From contig OY970394.1 of NCBI GenBank assembly GCA_963720475.1, positions 558,001 to 622,000 of the forward strand: DNA of 64,000 nt, read 5' to 3'. Below, in pieces: positions 1-8,413 of the stretch (position 1 is the stretch's first letter; every line of letters begins with the position of its first letter). The notes beneath the pieces were generated by a model. It saw nothing but the letters and a program-made list of their open reading frames with translations. It was not told the DNA's origin and made no database searches. The DNA comes from G963720475 sp963720475 (GTDB lineage: Bacteria; Actinomycetota; Thermoleophilia; Solirubrobacterales; Thermoleophilaceae). The position numbers and the translations under genes are program-made.

Positions 1-459
1 CGGCTTGTAGCTACGCACCTGCTGCGCGGTGACGACGAGGTCGAAGTCGACGCGGAAATGCCGCCGCGTCGCCCCGAGCAGCTTGTCGTCGATGTTCGAC
101 AGCAGGCCGATCTCGTACTTCTTCGCGAACCGCTCCAGCTGGGCGTTGGTCTCGCGGAAGGCAGGCCAGTCGGGCACGCTGCCGGGCAGAAAGCCTGAGC
201 GCGAGGGCTCGAGGTCCCATTCGAGCTCGGCCGCCGAACGCACCGCGGTGCGCCGCAGCACTTCGGCGTAGAGCTCGTACGAGCCACTCTGCACCTCGTG
301 CTGGATGTCGACGAAGAGCGGGATCAGCGCGTCGCGATCAACGGTGAAGCCGTCTTCGTCGGCCGCCTCCTGGTAGGCGTCGTAGGCACCGGTCTCCCAG
401 TCGATCAGCGTTCCGTAGACGTCGAACGTGACGAACTGGACTTCCTTGGGAAGGGGCAA
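1..459 (-). CDS. HAD-family hydrolase (haloacid dehalogenase type), C-terminus outside window
   Basis: The first 153 codons of a HAD-superfamily hydrolase are visible; the frame runs off base 1. Motif I (VTFDVYGTLIDW) sits at the N-terminus with the nucleophile and general-acid Asp/Tyr arrangement typical of 2-haloacid dehalogenase-type enzymes, and motif II (LLSNID) follows about residue 130. The TTG start at 457-459 is chosen because an AGGAG Shine-Dalgarno lies just upstream and nothing better fits the FDVYGT spacing. It is divergent from sucC across about 67 bases. Substrate cannot be inferred; small phosphorylated or halogenated acids are handled by relatives. The missing third motif (Lys, then DD) lies beyond the window. 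Confidence 0.85.
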   Translation of the reverse strand, partial: MPLPKEVQFVTFDVYGTLIDWETGAYDAYQEAADEDGFTVDRDALIPLFVDIQHEVQSGSYELYAEVLRRTAVRSAAELEWDLEPSRSGFLPGSVPDWPAFRETNAQLERFAKKYEIGLLSNIDDKLLGATRRHFRVDFDLVVTAQQVRSYKP

Positions 460-526
460 GAGGGTCTCCTGAGCGATAGGGTGCCGCGGCGCCAAGCGGC
501 CAACGGGCCGCGCATTCTAGGTAACA

Positions 527-1675
527 GTGGACCTACTCGAATATCAGGGCAAGCAGCTCTTCGCCCGCCATCAAGTCCCCGTCCCCGAGGGGAAGCCCGC
601 GACGAGCGTCCCCGAGGCGGTCGAACAGGCCGACGAGCTCGGCTATCCGGTCGTCGTCAAGGCGCAGGTGCTGATCGGCGGGCGCGGCAAGGCGGGCGGG
701 ATCAAGCTCGCCAAGGACGCCGCCGAGGCCGAGAAGGCCGCCGGCGAAATCCTCGGGATGGACATCCGCGGCTTCACGGTCCACGAGATCTACATCGAGA
801 AGGCGTCGGAGATCGACGAGGAGTACTACGCGGCGATCCTGATCGACCGCTCCGCGCGCGCGCCGATGGCGATGCTGTCGCGGATGGGCGGGATGGACGT
901 CGAGGAGATCGCCGACAAGGACCCGAACGCGATCGTGAAGGTCCACATCGATCCCCTGGTCGGCTTCCAGGCGTTCCAGGGCCGCCGGCTCGCGTTCGAG
1001 GCCGGGATCGCCGAGGACGTCGTGCGCCCGGTCGGCGCGCTGCTCGCGCGCCTGTATGAGACCTTCGTCGCCGAGGACGCGCTGCTCGTCGAGGTGAACC
1101 CGCTGCTGGTGACCAAGAGCCGCGACGTCGTCGCGCTCGACTCCAAGGTGACGATCGACGGCAACGCCCTCTACCGCCACACCGAGACCGCCGAGATGCG
1201 CAACCCGAGCGCCGAGGACCCGCAGGAGCAGATGGCGAAGGAGCGCGGGATCACTTACGTCAAGCTCGACGGCAACATCGGCATCCTCGGCAACGGCGCC
1301 GGGCTGGTGATGTCGACGCTCGACGTCGTCGCGCAGGCGGGCGGCGAGCCGGCCAACTTCCTCGACGCCGGGGGCGGCTCGAAGGCGGAGGCGATCACCG
1401 ACGCGGTCGAGGTGATCCTCTCCGACCCGAAGGTGACCGCGGTGCTGTTCAACATCTTCGGCGGGATAACCCGCTGCGACGAGGTGGCCAACGGACTCGT
1501 CACCGCCTTCGGACAGATGGAGGTGAACGTGCCCTTCGTCGTGCGGCTCGACGGCACGAACGACGAGGAGGGCCGCAAGATCGTCGAGGAGGCAGACCTC
1601 CCCGGCGTCCACGTCGAGAAGACGATGCTCGGCGCCGCGGAGAAGGTCGTGGAGCTTGCGGGAGGCGGGGGCTAG
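527..1675 (+). CDS. sucC: Succinyl-CoA ligase (ADP-forming) subunit beta
   Basis: Beta subunit of the TCA-cycle enzyme that couples succinyl-CoA to succinate plus nucleoside triphosphate. The 382-residue length and the order of blocks match SucC: N-terminal MDLLEYQGKQLF, an ATP-grasp domain with GGRGKAGG, the VEVNPL metal/nucleotide block, and the C-terminal GNGAGLVMSTLD and FNIFGGITRCD loops. Start is GTG at 527. The TAG stop abuts the ATG of sucD with no intervening base, so the two subunits are almost certainly translationally coupled. Nothing unusual in composition. Confidence 0.97.
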   Translation: MDLLEYQGKQLFARHQVPVPEGKPATSVPEAVEQADELGYPVVVKAQVLIGGRGKAGGIKLAKDAAEAEKAAGEILGMDIRGFTVHEIYIEKASEIDEEYYAAILIDRSARAPMAMLSRMGGMDVEEIADKDPNAIVKVHIDPLVGFQAFQGRRLAFEAGIAEDVVRPVGALLARLYETFVAEDALLVEVNPLLVTKSRDVVALDSKVTIDGNALYRHTETAEMRNPSAEDPQEQMAKERGITYVKLDGNIGILGNGAGLVMSTLDVVAQAGGEPANFLDAGGGSKAEAITDAVEVILSDPKVTAVLFNIFGGITRCDEVANGLVTAFGQMEVNVPFVVRLDGTNDEEGRKIVEEADLPGVHVEKTMLGAAEKVVELAGGGG

Positions 1676-2566
1676 ATGGCGATCCTCGTCGGCGCGGACA
1701 CGAAGCTCGTCGTCACCGGCCTGACCGGCCGCGAGGGCAGCTTCCACGGGCTCAACAACCGCTCGTACGGAACCGACCTCGTCGCCGGCGTCACACCCGG
1801 CAAGGGCGGCCAGGACGTCGAGGGCGTGCCGATCTTCGACACGATCCACGAGGCGGTGGCCGAGAAGGGCGCGAACACGTGCATGGTCTTCGTCCCGCCG
1901 CCTTTCGCCGCCGACTCGATCCTCGAGGCGGCCGACGCCGGGATCGAGCTGATCGTCGCGATCACCGAGGGGATCCCGGTGCACGACATGCTGCGCGCCT
2001 ACACCCACCTGAAGCGCGCCGCGGCGGGCTCGGGCGCGCGCCTGATCGGGCCGAACTGCCCCGGCGTTCTCTCGCCCGGCAAGGCGAACGTCGGGATCAT
2101 CCCGGCGCACTTCTTCTCCGAGGGCAACGTTGGACTGGTGTCCCGCTCGGGGACGCTGACCTACCAGATCGGCTACGAGCTGGTGGGGCGCGGCTTCGGC
2201 AACTCGACGATCGTCGGCATCGGCGGTGACCCGATCCCCGGCTCCTCGTTCATCGACGTGATCGCGGAGTTCGAGCGCGACGACGAGACGGAGCTGATCG
2301 TGATGTGCGGTGAGATCGGCGGCGATGAGGAGGAGCGCACCGCCGAGTACATCGCGGAGAACGTCAGCAAGCCGGTGATCGGCTACATCGCCGGCTTCAC
2401 GGCGCCGCCCGGCAAGCAGATGGGCCACGCGGGCGCGATCGTCTCGGGGTCGTCGGGCACCGCCGAGGCGAAGAAGGAGGCGCTCGAGGCGAAGGGCGTG
2501 CAGGTCGGGCGCAACCCGACCGAGGTCGCCGAGCTCGCCGTCGCGGCGCTCGGCGCAAAGGTCTGA
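1676..2566 (+). CDS. sucD: Succinyl-CoA ligase subunit alpha
   Basis: Alpha subunit of succinyl-CoA ligase, 296 residues, the usual family length. It carries the CoA-binding Rossmann segment (VTGLTGREGSFH), the GPNCPGVLSPG block, and the phosphohistidine region GFTAPPGKQMGHAGAI, where the His in GHAGA is the residue phosphorylated during catalysis. It starts directly after the sucC stop. The following gene begins only after 37 bases with its own strong Shine-Dalgarno (AGGAGG), so sucCD looks like a two-gene operon, possibly with read-through. Confidence 0.97.
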   Translation: MAILVGADTKLVVTGLTGREGSFHGLNNRSYGTDLVAGVTPGKGGQDVEGVPIFDTIHEAVAEKGANTCMVFVPPPFAADSILEAADAGIELIVAITEGIPVHDMLRAYTHLKRAAAGSGARLIGPNCPGVLSPGKANVGIIPAHFFSEGNVGLVSRSGTLTYQIGYELVGRGFGNSTIVGIGGDPIPGSSFIDVIAEFERDDETELIVMCGEIGGDEEERTAEYIAENVSKPVIGYIAGFTAPPGKQMGHAGAIVSGSSGTAEAKKEALEAKGVQVGRNPTEVAELAVAALGAKV

Positions 2567-2603
2567 GTACAGCTGGGGGAAACCAACACACCAGGAGGTT
2601 TCG

Positions 2604-3476
2604 ATGCGGTTCAGCTCAAACAGGCGCAGTGCGTTCGTGGCGGTCCCCGTGGCGCTCGCCCTCGCGGCAGGCGTCGCGGCATGCGGCGATGACGACGACG
2701 AGAAGTCGGGCAGCGACGCAAAGGCCGAAAAGGTCTCGTTCGCGGTGACCGGATCGGGCGCAAAGGCGAAGGCGACTGCGCCGAAATCGGTCAAGGCGGG
2801 TCTCGCGGACATCACCTTCACGAACGACGGCAAGGAACCGCGGGAGGGTTCGCTCGTCTACGTGGACGGCGATCAGACCGCCGACGACGTCCTGAAGGTC
2901 TTCGCGACCGCGGACAAGGGGATCCCGGACTGGCTGCACGCAGCCGGGGGAACCGGGACGGTCGCGCCGGGCAAGAGCGCAACCGTCACGCAAGTGCTGA
3001 CACCCGGCCGCTACTTCTTCATCGCCCAGCCCGACGAGGAGGACGCCGGCAGCGCCGCGCCCTCCGCAGAGTTCGAGGTAACCGGCGAGGGGACGGGCGA
3101 GCTTCCCGCCACCGACGCCACGGTAACGGCGAAGGAGTACACGTTCGCCGCGTCCGGACTGAAGCCCGGAAAGAACAAGCTCACGTTCGAGAACCAGGGC
3201 AAGGAGCTGCACCACGTGATCGCACTCCCGATCAACAAGGGGGCGACGCTCGAAGACGTGAAGGAGGCGCTCGCCTCGGAGGAGGAACCCTCCGGGCCGC
3301 CACCCTTTGACGGCGAGGCGGTGACCGGGACGAACGTCCTCGATGCCGGCCAGGCCCAGGTGGCCGACCTCGAGCTCAAGAAGGGCAGGTACGCCTTCGT
3401 CTGCTTCATCCCCGATCGCAAGGGCGGCCCGCCGCATGTTGCCAAGGGGATGATCGTGGAGCAGGACATCCAGTAA
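2604..3476 (+). CDS. Lipoprotein with two cupredoxin-like domains, one with a type 1 copper site
   Basis: A 290-residue exported lipoprotein: basic N-terminus, hydrophobic core, and a lipobox ending at AACG followed by a run of Asp typical of a lipoprotein linker. Two cupredoxin-like domains follow (about residues 40-165 and 170-290). In the second, H203/H204, C267, H278 and M283 give the His, Cys, His, Met ligand order of a blue-copper site, although the Cys-His spacing (ten residues) is longer than in plastocyanin. The first domain has no equivalent Cys or Met and is probably structural. ATG is preceded by AGGAGG. Likely an extracytoplasmic electron carrier or copper binder; the partner is unknown. 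A stem-loop at 3487-3526 follows. Confidence 0.8.
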   Translation: MRFSSNRRSAFVAVPVALALAAGVAACGDDDDEKSGSDAKAEKVSFAVTGSGAKAKATAPKSVKAGLADITFTNDGKEPREGSLVYVDGDQTADDVLKVFATADKGIPDWLHAAGGTGTVAPGKSATVTQVLTPGRYFFIAQPDEEDAGSAAPSAEFEVTGEGTGELPATDATVTAKEYTFAASGLKPGKNKLTFENQGKELHHVIALPINKGATLEDVKEALASEEEPSGPPPFDGEAVTGTNVLDAGQAQVADLELKKGRYAFVCFIPDRKGGPPHVAKGMIVEQDIQ

Positions 3477-3486
3477 CCGCGGAGTT

Positions 3487-3526
3487 GGACCGTCGCGGCG
3501 GGCGTTCTTGCCCGTCGCGACAGTCC
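3487..3526 (+). terminator. Stem-loop after cupredoxin lipoprotein gene
   Basis: Seventeen-base arms (3487-3503 and 3510-3526) pair around a six-base loop with one G-T wobble and one mismatch. It lies 10 bases after the stop codon. There is no T-tract, which is common for terminators in high-GC actinobacteria. Confidence 0.6.
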
Positions 3527-3557
3527 GCCCGGCCGAAACCTCCACTGCCCTCTGGCG

Positions 3558-3569
3558 TAGCATTCCCCC
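3558..3569 (+). promoter_or_regulatory. Leaderless -10 box (TAGCAT) for DUF4397 gene
   Basis: TAGCAT at 3558-3563 is followed by exactly six bases and then the GTG at 3570, the geometry expected if transcription begins on the G of the start codon. No Shine-Dalgarno is visible. Confidence 0.5.
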
Positions 3570-4349
3570 GTGGTCCCCGCCCGTAGGTCCCGCGCTTTCG
3601 CATGCGCGGTCATCGCCGTCCTCTCGCTCGCCGCACCCGCGAGCGCGCTCGCGGATGCCGAAATTCGCTTCGTGAACGCCAGCCCAGGGGCTGGGGCGAC
3701 CGATCTCGTGCGCGAGGGCTCGACCGTGGCCGACGACATCGCCTTCGGAGAGGCAAGCGACTATGCCCCCGTGCCCGACGGCAACGCGGCGCTGTCCGTA
3801 TCCCCCGGCGACGCGAACTCGGACCAGGACCTCGCCGACGGGGGGCGCTACACCGTGATCGCCAACGGCAGTGACGAGCTGACCGTGATCGAGGACGGCA
3901 GCGCCACCGGCGGGGCTGCCCGCGCCCGGGTCGTCAACGCCGCGCCCGAGCTCGGCAACGTCGACGTCAGCGCCGACCAGGAAGCGCTGGCGAGCGATCT
4001 AGGCGTGGACGAAGCGTCCGAGTACGTCCGCATCGACCCCGGCACCTACGACCTCGAGGCCACCAAACCTGGCGGCGGCGGCTCGCCGCTGGTGGAGAGC
4101 TCGGGTGTGCCACTGACCGCCGGAACCTCGACGACCGCGGTCGTCGCCGGCAGCCGCGGCGAGCGGCTGCGGTTCATCGTCCTGAGCGATTCGACGGCGG
4201 CGCCCGGCGGCGCCCCGCAGACGGGCCTCGGCGGCCTCGCCGGGGACGGCGCGGCGAGCTGGCCGGTCATCGCCGTGTCGGCGCTGGCCGCGGGGGCGCT
4301 CGGCGCATTCGGCTGGATGCTCGTCGGCATCCGCCGTCGTGAGCGCTGA
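3570..4349 (+). CDS. DUF4397 surface protein with sortase-type C-terminal signal
   Basis: A 259-residue exported protein: signal peptide (about residues 1-27, ending SALA-DA), then a DUF4397 beta-sandwich (IRFVNASPGAG, repeated as RVVNAAPELG), a short linker, and a C-terminal PQTG (216-219), a hydrophobic segment (about 233-254) and a basic tail RRRER. That tail arrangement is a cell-wall sorting signal of LPxTG type with APQTG in place of LPxTG. The next gene, overlapping by 11 bases, is a class F sortase, so this protein is its likely substrate. Function of DUF4397 is unknown; a wall-displayed adhesive or structural role is possible. Start is GTG, placed by the leaderless -10 box upstream. 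Confidence 0.82.
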   Translation: MVPARRSRAFACAVIAVLSLAAPASALADAEIRFVNASPGAGATDLVREGSTVADDIAFGEASDYAPVPDGNAALSVSPGDANSDQDLADGGRYTVIANGSDELTVIEDGSATGGAARARVVNAAPELGNVDVSADQEALASDLGVDEASEYVRIDPGTYDLEATKPGGGGSPLVESSGVPLTAGTSTTAVVAGSRGERLRFIVLSDSTAAPGGAPQTGLGGLAGDGAASWPVIAVSALAAGALGAFGWMLVGIRRRER

Positions 4350-5130
4350 GCGACCGCCCGGGCGCCTGATCGCGCGCCGCCGGCGGCTGATCGCGCGGGG
4401 GCCCGGCGACCACCGGTCGCCGGAGCCTGAGCGTCCTCCCCGACGGCGCCGGCTGCGCTGGCTGGCCGTCGCCGTGCTCGTGCCGGCGGTGCTCGCGGCG
4501 GGTGTCGCGTTCGCGCTGACCCGCGACGACGAGCAGCCGAGCACGGGACAGGGCCAGGCGCGCGAGCTCGCCCGTCTGGCCGACCTCTCGCCCGCGGCCG
4601 ACATCAGCAAGACCACGCCGCTGCGCCCCTTCGTCGCAACCCCCGGCCGCGCCGGGCTGCGCATCGAGCGGCTCGACCCGCCGGCGGGAGGGGTCCGGCC
4701 GGCGCGCCCGGCTCGGATCTCGATCCCCGACGCGCGCGTGGACGCCGTCGTGGACCCGGTGCGCGGCACCGACGACGGGATCGAGGTCCCCGACGTCGGC
4801 CGCGCAGGCTGGTTCGACGCGGGTCCGCGCCCGGGCGAGCCGGGCCGTTCGATCGTCGTCGGCCACCTCGACTCGCGCAAGGGCCCTGGTCTTTTCGCGC
4901 GCGTGCCGTCGCTGCCCGCGGGCGCGCGGATCGCCGTGACCGACTCGCGCGGATCGGTCCATGACTACGCCGTCGTCGGCGTGACCACCGTCGAGAAGAG
5001 CAAGTTCCCCGAGCGCGCCGTCTACGGACCGTCGAAGCAGCCGGTGCTCGTCCTGATCACCTGCGGCGGCCCCTACCGACCGGGCGAGGGCTACCGCGAC
5101 AACGTGCTCGTCTACGCACGGGCTGCGTAG
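4339..5130 (+). CDS. Class F sortase
   Basis: A 263-residue transpeptidase that would cut at the threonine of a sorting motif and attach the substrate to the envelope. It has an N-terminal basic stretch, a single membrane anchor (about 40-58), a low-complexity linker and a C-terminal sortase barrel. The catalytic triad is readable: His176 in VVGHLD, Cys242 in LITCGGPY and Arg253 in GYRDN. The GTG start overlaps the end of the DUF4397 gene by 11 bases, implying coupled translation and a dedicated enzyme-substrate pair. Stop is followed by a Rieske gene with its own promoter-like box. Confidence 0.92.
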   Translation: MSAERPPGRLIARRRRLIARGPGDHRSPEPERPPRRRRLRWLAVAVLVPAVLAAGVAFALTRDDEQPSTGQGQARELARLADLSPAADISKTTPLRPFVATPGRAGLRIERLDPPAGGVRPARPARISIPDARVDAVVDPVRGTDDGIEVPDVGRAGWFDAGPRPGEPGRSIVVGHLDSRKGPGLFARVPSLPAGARIAVTDSRGSVHDYAVVGVTTVEKSKFPERAVYGPSKQPVLVLITCGGPYRPGEGYRDNVLVYARAA

Positions 5131-5133
5131 AGG

Positions 5134-5146
5134 TAGGCTGGGCGCG
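5134..5146 (+). promoter_or_regulatory. Leaderless -10 box (TAGGCT) for Rieske gene
   Basis: TAGGCT at 5134-5139, seven bases, then ATG at 5147. No Shine-Dalgarno is present, so a leaderless transcript is likely. Confidence 0.45.
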
Positions 5147-5500
5147 ATGACAAAGCTCGTCGATCTCAGCGATCTCGGCGAGGACGGCGTCGTCGCGGTG
5201 GACTCGCCGCACGGCAAGCTCGCCGTCGGGATGTCGAACGGGAAGCCGTTCGCGGTGTCGGACCGCTGCCGCCACCTGTTCGCTTCGCTCGGCGAGGGCC
5301 GCGTCGCGGACGACGGCGGGCTCGAATGCCCGCGCCACGCGGCTCGTTACGACGTCGACAGCGGGAAGATGACGCGCGGCCCCCAGGGGGCGCTCTTCGC
5401 GGCGACGCGCGGTGCCGTCAAGGCCGGTGCCAACGCCGCCGCGCCGCTGAAGTGCTACCCCGTCGTCGAGCACGACGGCGCGATCTACCTCGACTCCTAG
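5147..5500 (+). CDS. Small Rieske [2Fe-2S] ferredoxin-like protein
   Basis: A 117-residue soluble protein consisting of one Rieske domain. The two cluster-binding loops are complete: Cys41-x-His43 and Cys61-x2-His64. There is no signal peptide or membrane segment, so it is a cytoplasmic electron carrier of the NirD / dioxygenase-ferredoxin type rather than a respiratory Rieske subunit. No oxygenase gene is next to it, so its partner cannot be named. It lacks the disulfide Cys pair of bc1-type Rieske proteins. Confidence 0.9.
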   Translation: MTKLVDLSDLGEDGVVAVDSPHGKLAVGMSNGKPFAVSDRCRHLFASLGEGRVADDGGLECPRHAARYDVDSGKMTRGPQGALFAATRGAVKAGANAAAPLKCYPVVEHDGAIYLDS

Positions 5501-5503
5501 CCG

Positions 5504-5532
5504 GCGGCCGCGAGCCGCCGCCGCGCGGCCGC
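5504..5532 (+). terminator. GC-only stem-loop after Rieske gene
   Basis: Perfect nine-base arms (5504-5512 and 5524-5532) around an eleven-base loop, directly after the Rieske stop and just before the aminotransferase start. No T-tract. It may terminate transcription or simply reflect local GC composition. Confidence 0.35.
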
Positions 5533-5547
5533 TATCGTGGCGAGGCC

Positions 5548-6653
5548 ATGAGCGATCCCTCCCCGATCTCGTTCGCGCGCGGCGCGCCGTCGCTCGACAT
5601 CATCGCCGTCGACGACCTGCGGGCGAGCGCGGAGCGGGCCTTCACCGAGGACCCCGGCGGCGCCTTCGCCTACGGAACCTCGATGGGCTACAAGCCGCTC
5701 GTCGAGTGGATCGCCGACAAGCACGGGCGGCCGGCCGACGACGTGCTCGCCACCAACGGCTCGATGCAGGCCGACGCGTTCCTGTTCGAGCTGCTCGTCG
5801 AGCCGGGCGACACGGTCGTCGTCGAGGCCCCGACGTACGACCGCACGCTGCTGTCGCTGCGAAAGCTCGGCGCGGAGGTGATCGCGATCCCGCTCGAGAA
5901 CGATGGCATCGACGTCGAGGCGCTCGCCCAGGCACTCGAGGCGGGCGCGCGGCCAAAGCTCGCCCACATCATTCCCAACTTCCAGAACCCGGCCGGCTAC
6001 ACGCTCTCGCTCGAGAAGCGCAAGCGGCTGCTCGAGCTCGCGGCCGAGCACGACTTCGTGATCTTCGAGGACGACCCGTATATCGAGCTCCGCTTCGAGG
6101 GGGAGTCGCTGCCGACGATGCTCTCGCTCGACGAGCAGGGCAAGGTCGTGTACGCCTCGTCTTTCTCGAAGACGGTCTGCCCTGGGATCCGCGTCGGCTA
6201 CCTCGTCGGTCCCGCGCGAGACGATCGCGGCACTGCGGAAGGTCGCCACCGAGACGTACATCTCGCCGAACATGGTCGCCCAGTCGATCGTTGCCGACTT
6301 CTGCCGCTCGGGCTCGCTCGACCGCTCGATCGAGACGGTGAAGGCGGCGCTGCGCGAGCGCCGCGACGCCACCGCGTCCGCGCTCGAGCGCGACATCCCG
6401 GACGCCGCCTTCCACCCCCCGGACGGCGGCTACTTCCTCTGGGTGGACCTTCCCGACGGCTCCGACGTCGCAGCACTCGCGGGCGCGGCGAAGGAGCAGG
6501 GCGTCATCGTTCGTCAAGGGGAGCGACTTCTTCATCGAGGGCGGTGACGCGAGCCTGCGGCTGGCGTTCTCCGCCGTCACGCCCGAGCAGATCGAGGAGG
6601 GGATCGGCCGCCTTGCCGAGTCCTACCGCTCGCTCGCCGGCGCCGCCGCCTAG
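5548..6653 (+). CDS. PLP-dependent aminotransferase, class I/II (two frame breaks)
   Basis: Fold-type I aminotransferase similar to the 2-aminoadipate / MocR catalytic-domain group: substrate loop NFQNPAGYTLS, cofactor Asp in FEDDPYIELRF, and the Schiff-base Lys in SSFSKTVCPG. The frame breaks at about 6211-6218 (after GYLVGP) and again at about 6507-6512 (after GVIV). Both shifts are +1, and the downstream frames continue the family sequence through to ISPNMVAQ and SLRLAFSAV. Removing one C from CCC at 6211-6213 and one T from TT at 6510-6511 restores GPRETIAAL and GVIVVKGSDFF, which fit the family spacing. Restored length is about 368 residues. Its TAG stop shares CTAG with the convergent CBS gene. 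Confidence 0.85.
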
Positions 6654-7111
6654 CGCGACAGCGCCCGCTTCGCCAGCGCAGTGAAGAAGTCCGACCGGGT
6701 GATCACGCCCATTACCTCGTCCTCGTGCACGACGGGAATGATCAGCACGCGATGATGGAGGAAGATCTCCGCCAGCTGCGCATCCGACCACTCCGCGCCA
6801 ACGTCGATGTGCTCGGTGTTCGCGTGCTTCAGGACCGGTTCGCGTAGACACTCTCCCCGCTTCTCGAGCCACTCGTCGACTACCTCCGGCACGAAACCGG
6901 CGTACTTCAGCTCGCCGATGTAGCCGGGCGAGATCGCGGTGATGAACTCGCGCTCGCCGAAGATCCCGACGAGGCGTCCTTCGGAGCCGACGACGGGGAG
7001 AGCCGGCAGCTTGCTGTCCATGACCGCCTCCACGGCCGTCATCAGATCCTGGTCGTCCCGCAGCAGCGGCACGCGCCGTATCAGCATCTCACCGAGCGTC
7101 TGCGGCGTCAT
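6650..7111 (-). CDS. Two-CBS-domain protein
   Basis: A 153-residue soluble protein made of a Bateman pair: CBS1 about residues 8-60 (DLMTAVEAVMDSKLPALPVV) and CBS2 about 92-150 (QLAEIFLHHRVLIIPVV, ending GVITRSDFF). Such modules bind adenine nucleotides and usually gate a partner. It begins 13 bases after the upstream ArsB/NhaD-like permease and is likely co-transcribed with it, so control of that permease is a reasonable guess but not shown. The middle contains an insert with WLEKRGECL that is longer than in minimal CBS pairs. Confidence 0.85.
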   Translation of the reverse strand: MTPQTLGEMLIRRVPLLRDDQDLMTAVEAVMDSKLPALPVVGSEGRLVGIFGEREFITAISPGYIGELKYAGFVPEVVDEWLEKRGECLREPVLKHANTEHIDVGAEWSDAQLAEIFLHHRVLIIPVVHEDEVMGVITRSDFFTALAKRALSR

Positions 7112-7124
7112 TCGATCACCTCGT

Positions 7125-8381
7125 TCATAGATAGCGCAACGCGATGTAAGCAGTGGCCATGATCATCGACAACAGCGTCACGGGCAAACCGACCTTGAGG
7201 AACTCGACGAAGCCGATCGGCCTACCGGCACGCTCGGCCATCCCGGCGGCGGCGACGTTCGCGGCCGCCGCGATCAGCGTCGCGTTGCCGCCGAAGCACG
7301 CGCCGAGCGCGAGCGCCCACCAGTAGGCGTCGTCGCCGGTGTCGCCCCCCTGGAGTTGCTCGACCACGGGAATCATCGTCGCGGTGAAGGGGATGTTGTC
7401 GACGATCCCCGACCCGAGCGCAGCCACCCAAGTGATTCCGAGTAGCTCGGCCGTCCTGTCTCCGTCAGTCAGCGACCCGACGCCATCCGCCACCTCGGCG
7501 ATCGCGCCGGTTTCCTCGAGGGCTCCGACCATCACGAACAGCGCGAGGAAGAAGAACAGGGTCGCCCACTCGATCCCCTCGAGCGCCTTCTCGACTTGCT
7601 CGGATGTGATCAGCAGCATCACCGCCGCGCCCGCGAGCGCAACGGTCGCCGGCTCGATGTGGAGCTGCTTGTGGACGAAGAAGAGCAGGATCGTCACGAT
7701 CAGGACCGGCATCGTGCGCTTGAGCTCGCGCATGTCTTCGATCGATTTGCGAGCGTCGAGCCTCATCACGCGATCGCGTGCCTCGGGCGCGACCTGGAGG
7801 CGTCCTCTGAAGAACAGATAGAGCACGCCCGTCACAACGACGGAGGTCAACAGCGCGATCGGAGCGAGGTTGACGATGAACTCGCCGAAGGAAAGCCCGG
7901 TGGCGCCGGCGATCAGGATGTTCGGCGGGTCCCCGATCAGCGTGGCCGTGCCGCCGATGTTCGACGCGATGATCTCGATCAGGACGAGCGGGATCGGATC
8001 GATGTCGAGCGTATCGGCGAGCAGGAAGGTGATCGGGACCATCAGTAGGACGGTCGTCAGGTTGTCGAGGAAGGCGGAGAGGACGACGGTGGTCGTCGAT
8101 AGTGCGACCACGACCCAGAACGGCCGTCCCCTGGCGATCTGGCCGGCGCGGATCGCGAGGTAGTTGTAGACGCCGGTCGGCTCGGTCAGCCGGACGATCA
8201 GCATCATCCCGGCGAGTAGTCCGATCGTGTTGAAGTCGATCGCCTCGATCGCCTGCTCCTGGTCGATCGTCTGCGTCATGACGACCAGGCAGGCTCCGAT
8301 CAGCGCAACCTTCGTGCGGTGCACGCGCTCAGTCGCGATCACTGCGAGCGCGAGGACGAAGACGGCTATCGCGAAGACCAT
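7125..8381 (-). CDS. ArsB/NhaD-family ion transporter (P-protein-like permease)
   Basis: A 418-residue polytopic membrane protein of the ion-transporter superfamily containing ArsB, NhaD and the P protein. The hallmark SNIGGTATLIGDPPNI is present about residue 140, and the second half repeats it as ACFGGNATLIAAAANV, giving the inverted-repeat architecture with roughly 10-12 membrane segments. Substrate could be arsenite, sodium or another ion; the sequence does not decide. It lies between a DtxR-type metal regulator upstream (32-base gap) and a CBS protein downstream (13-base gap), all on the minus strand, which suggests metal- or ion-responsive expression. Confidence 0.88.
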   Translation of the reverse strand: MVFAIAVFVLALAVIATERVHRTKVALIGACLVVMTQTIDQEQAIEAIDFNTIGLLAGMMLIVRLTEPTGVYNYLAIRAGQIARGRPFWVVVALSTTTVVLSAFLDNLTTVLLMVPITFLLADTLDIDPIPLVLIEIIASNIGGTATLIGDPPNILIAGATGLSFGEFIVNLAPIALLTSVVVTGVLYLFFRGRLQVAPEARDRVMRLDARKSIEDMRELKRTMPVLIVTILLFFVHKQLHIEPATVALAGAAVMLLITSEQVEKALEGIEWATLFFFLALFVMVGALEETGAIAEVADGVGSLTDGDRTAELLGITWVAALGSGIVDNIPFTATMIPVVEQLQGGDTGDDAYWWALALGACFGGNATLIAAAANVAAAGMAERAGRPIGFVEFLKVGLPVTLLSMIMATAYIALRYL

Positions 8382-8413
8382 CAGCTCAGAATGAGGGCCG
8401 TCGCCCGGGGCGG

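Noticed and set aside
533..2833. Long antisense open frame of 766 codons opposite sucCD
   Set aside because: A high-GC shadow: sucC and sucD are clearly coding on the plus strand, and the antisense product is Arg/Asp/Leu-rich with no family features. Similar long shadows occur at 18615-20714, 48460-50442 and 57368-59365.
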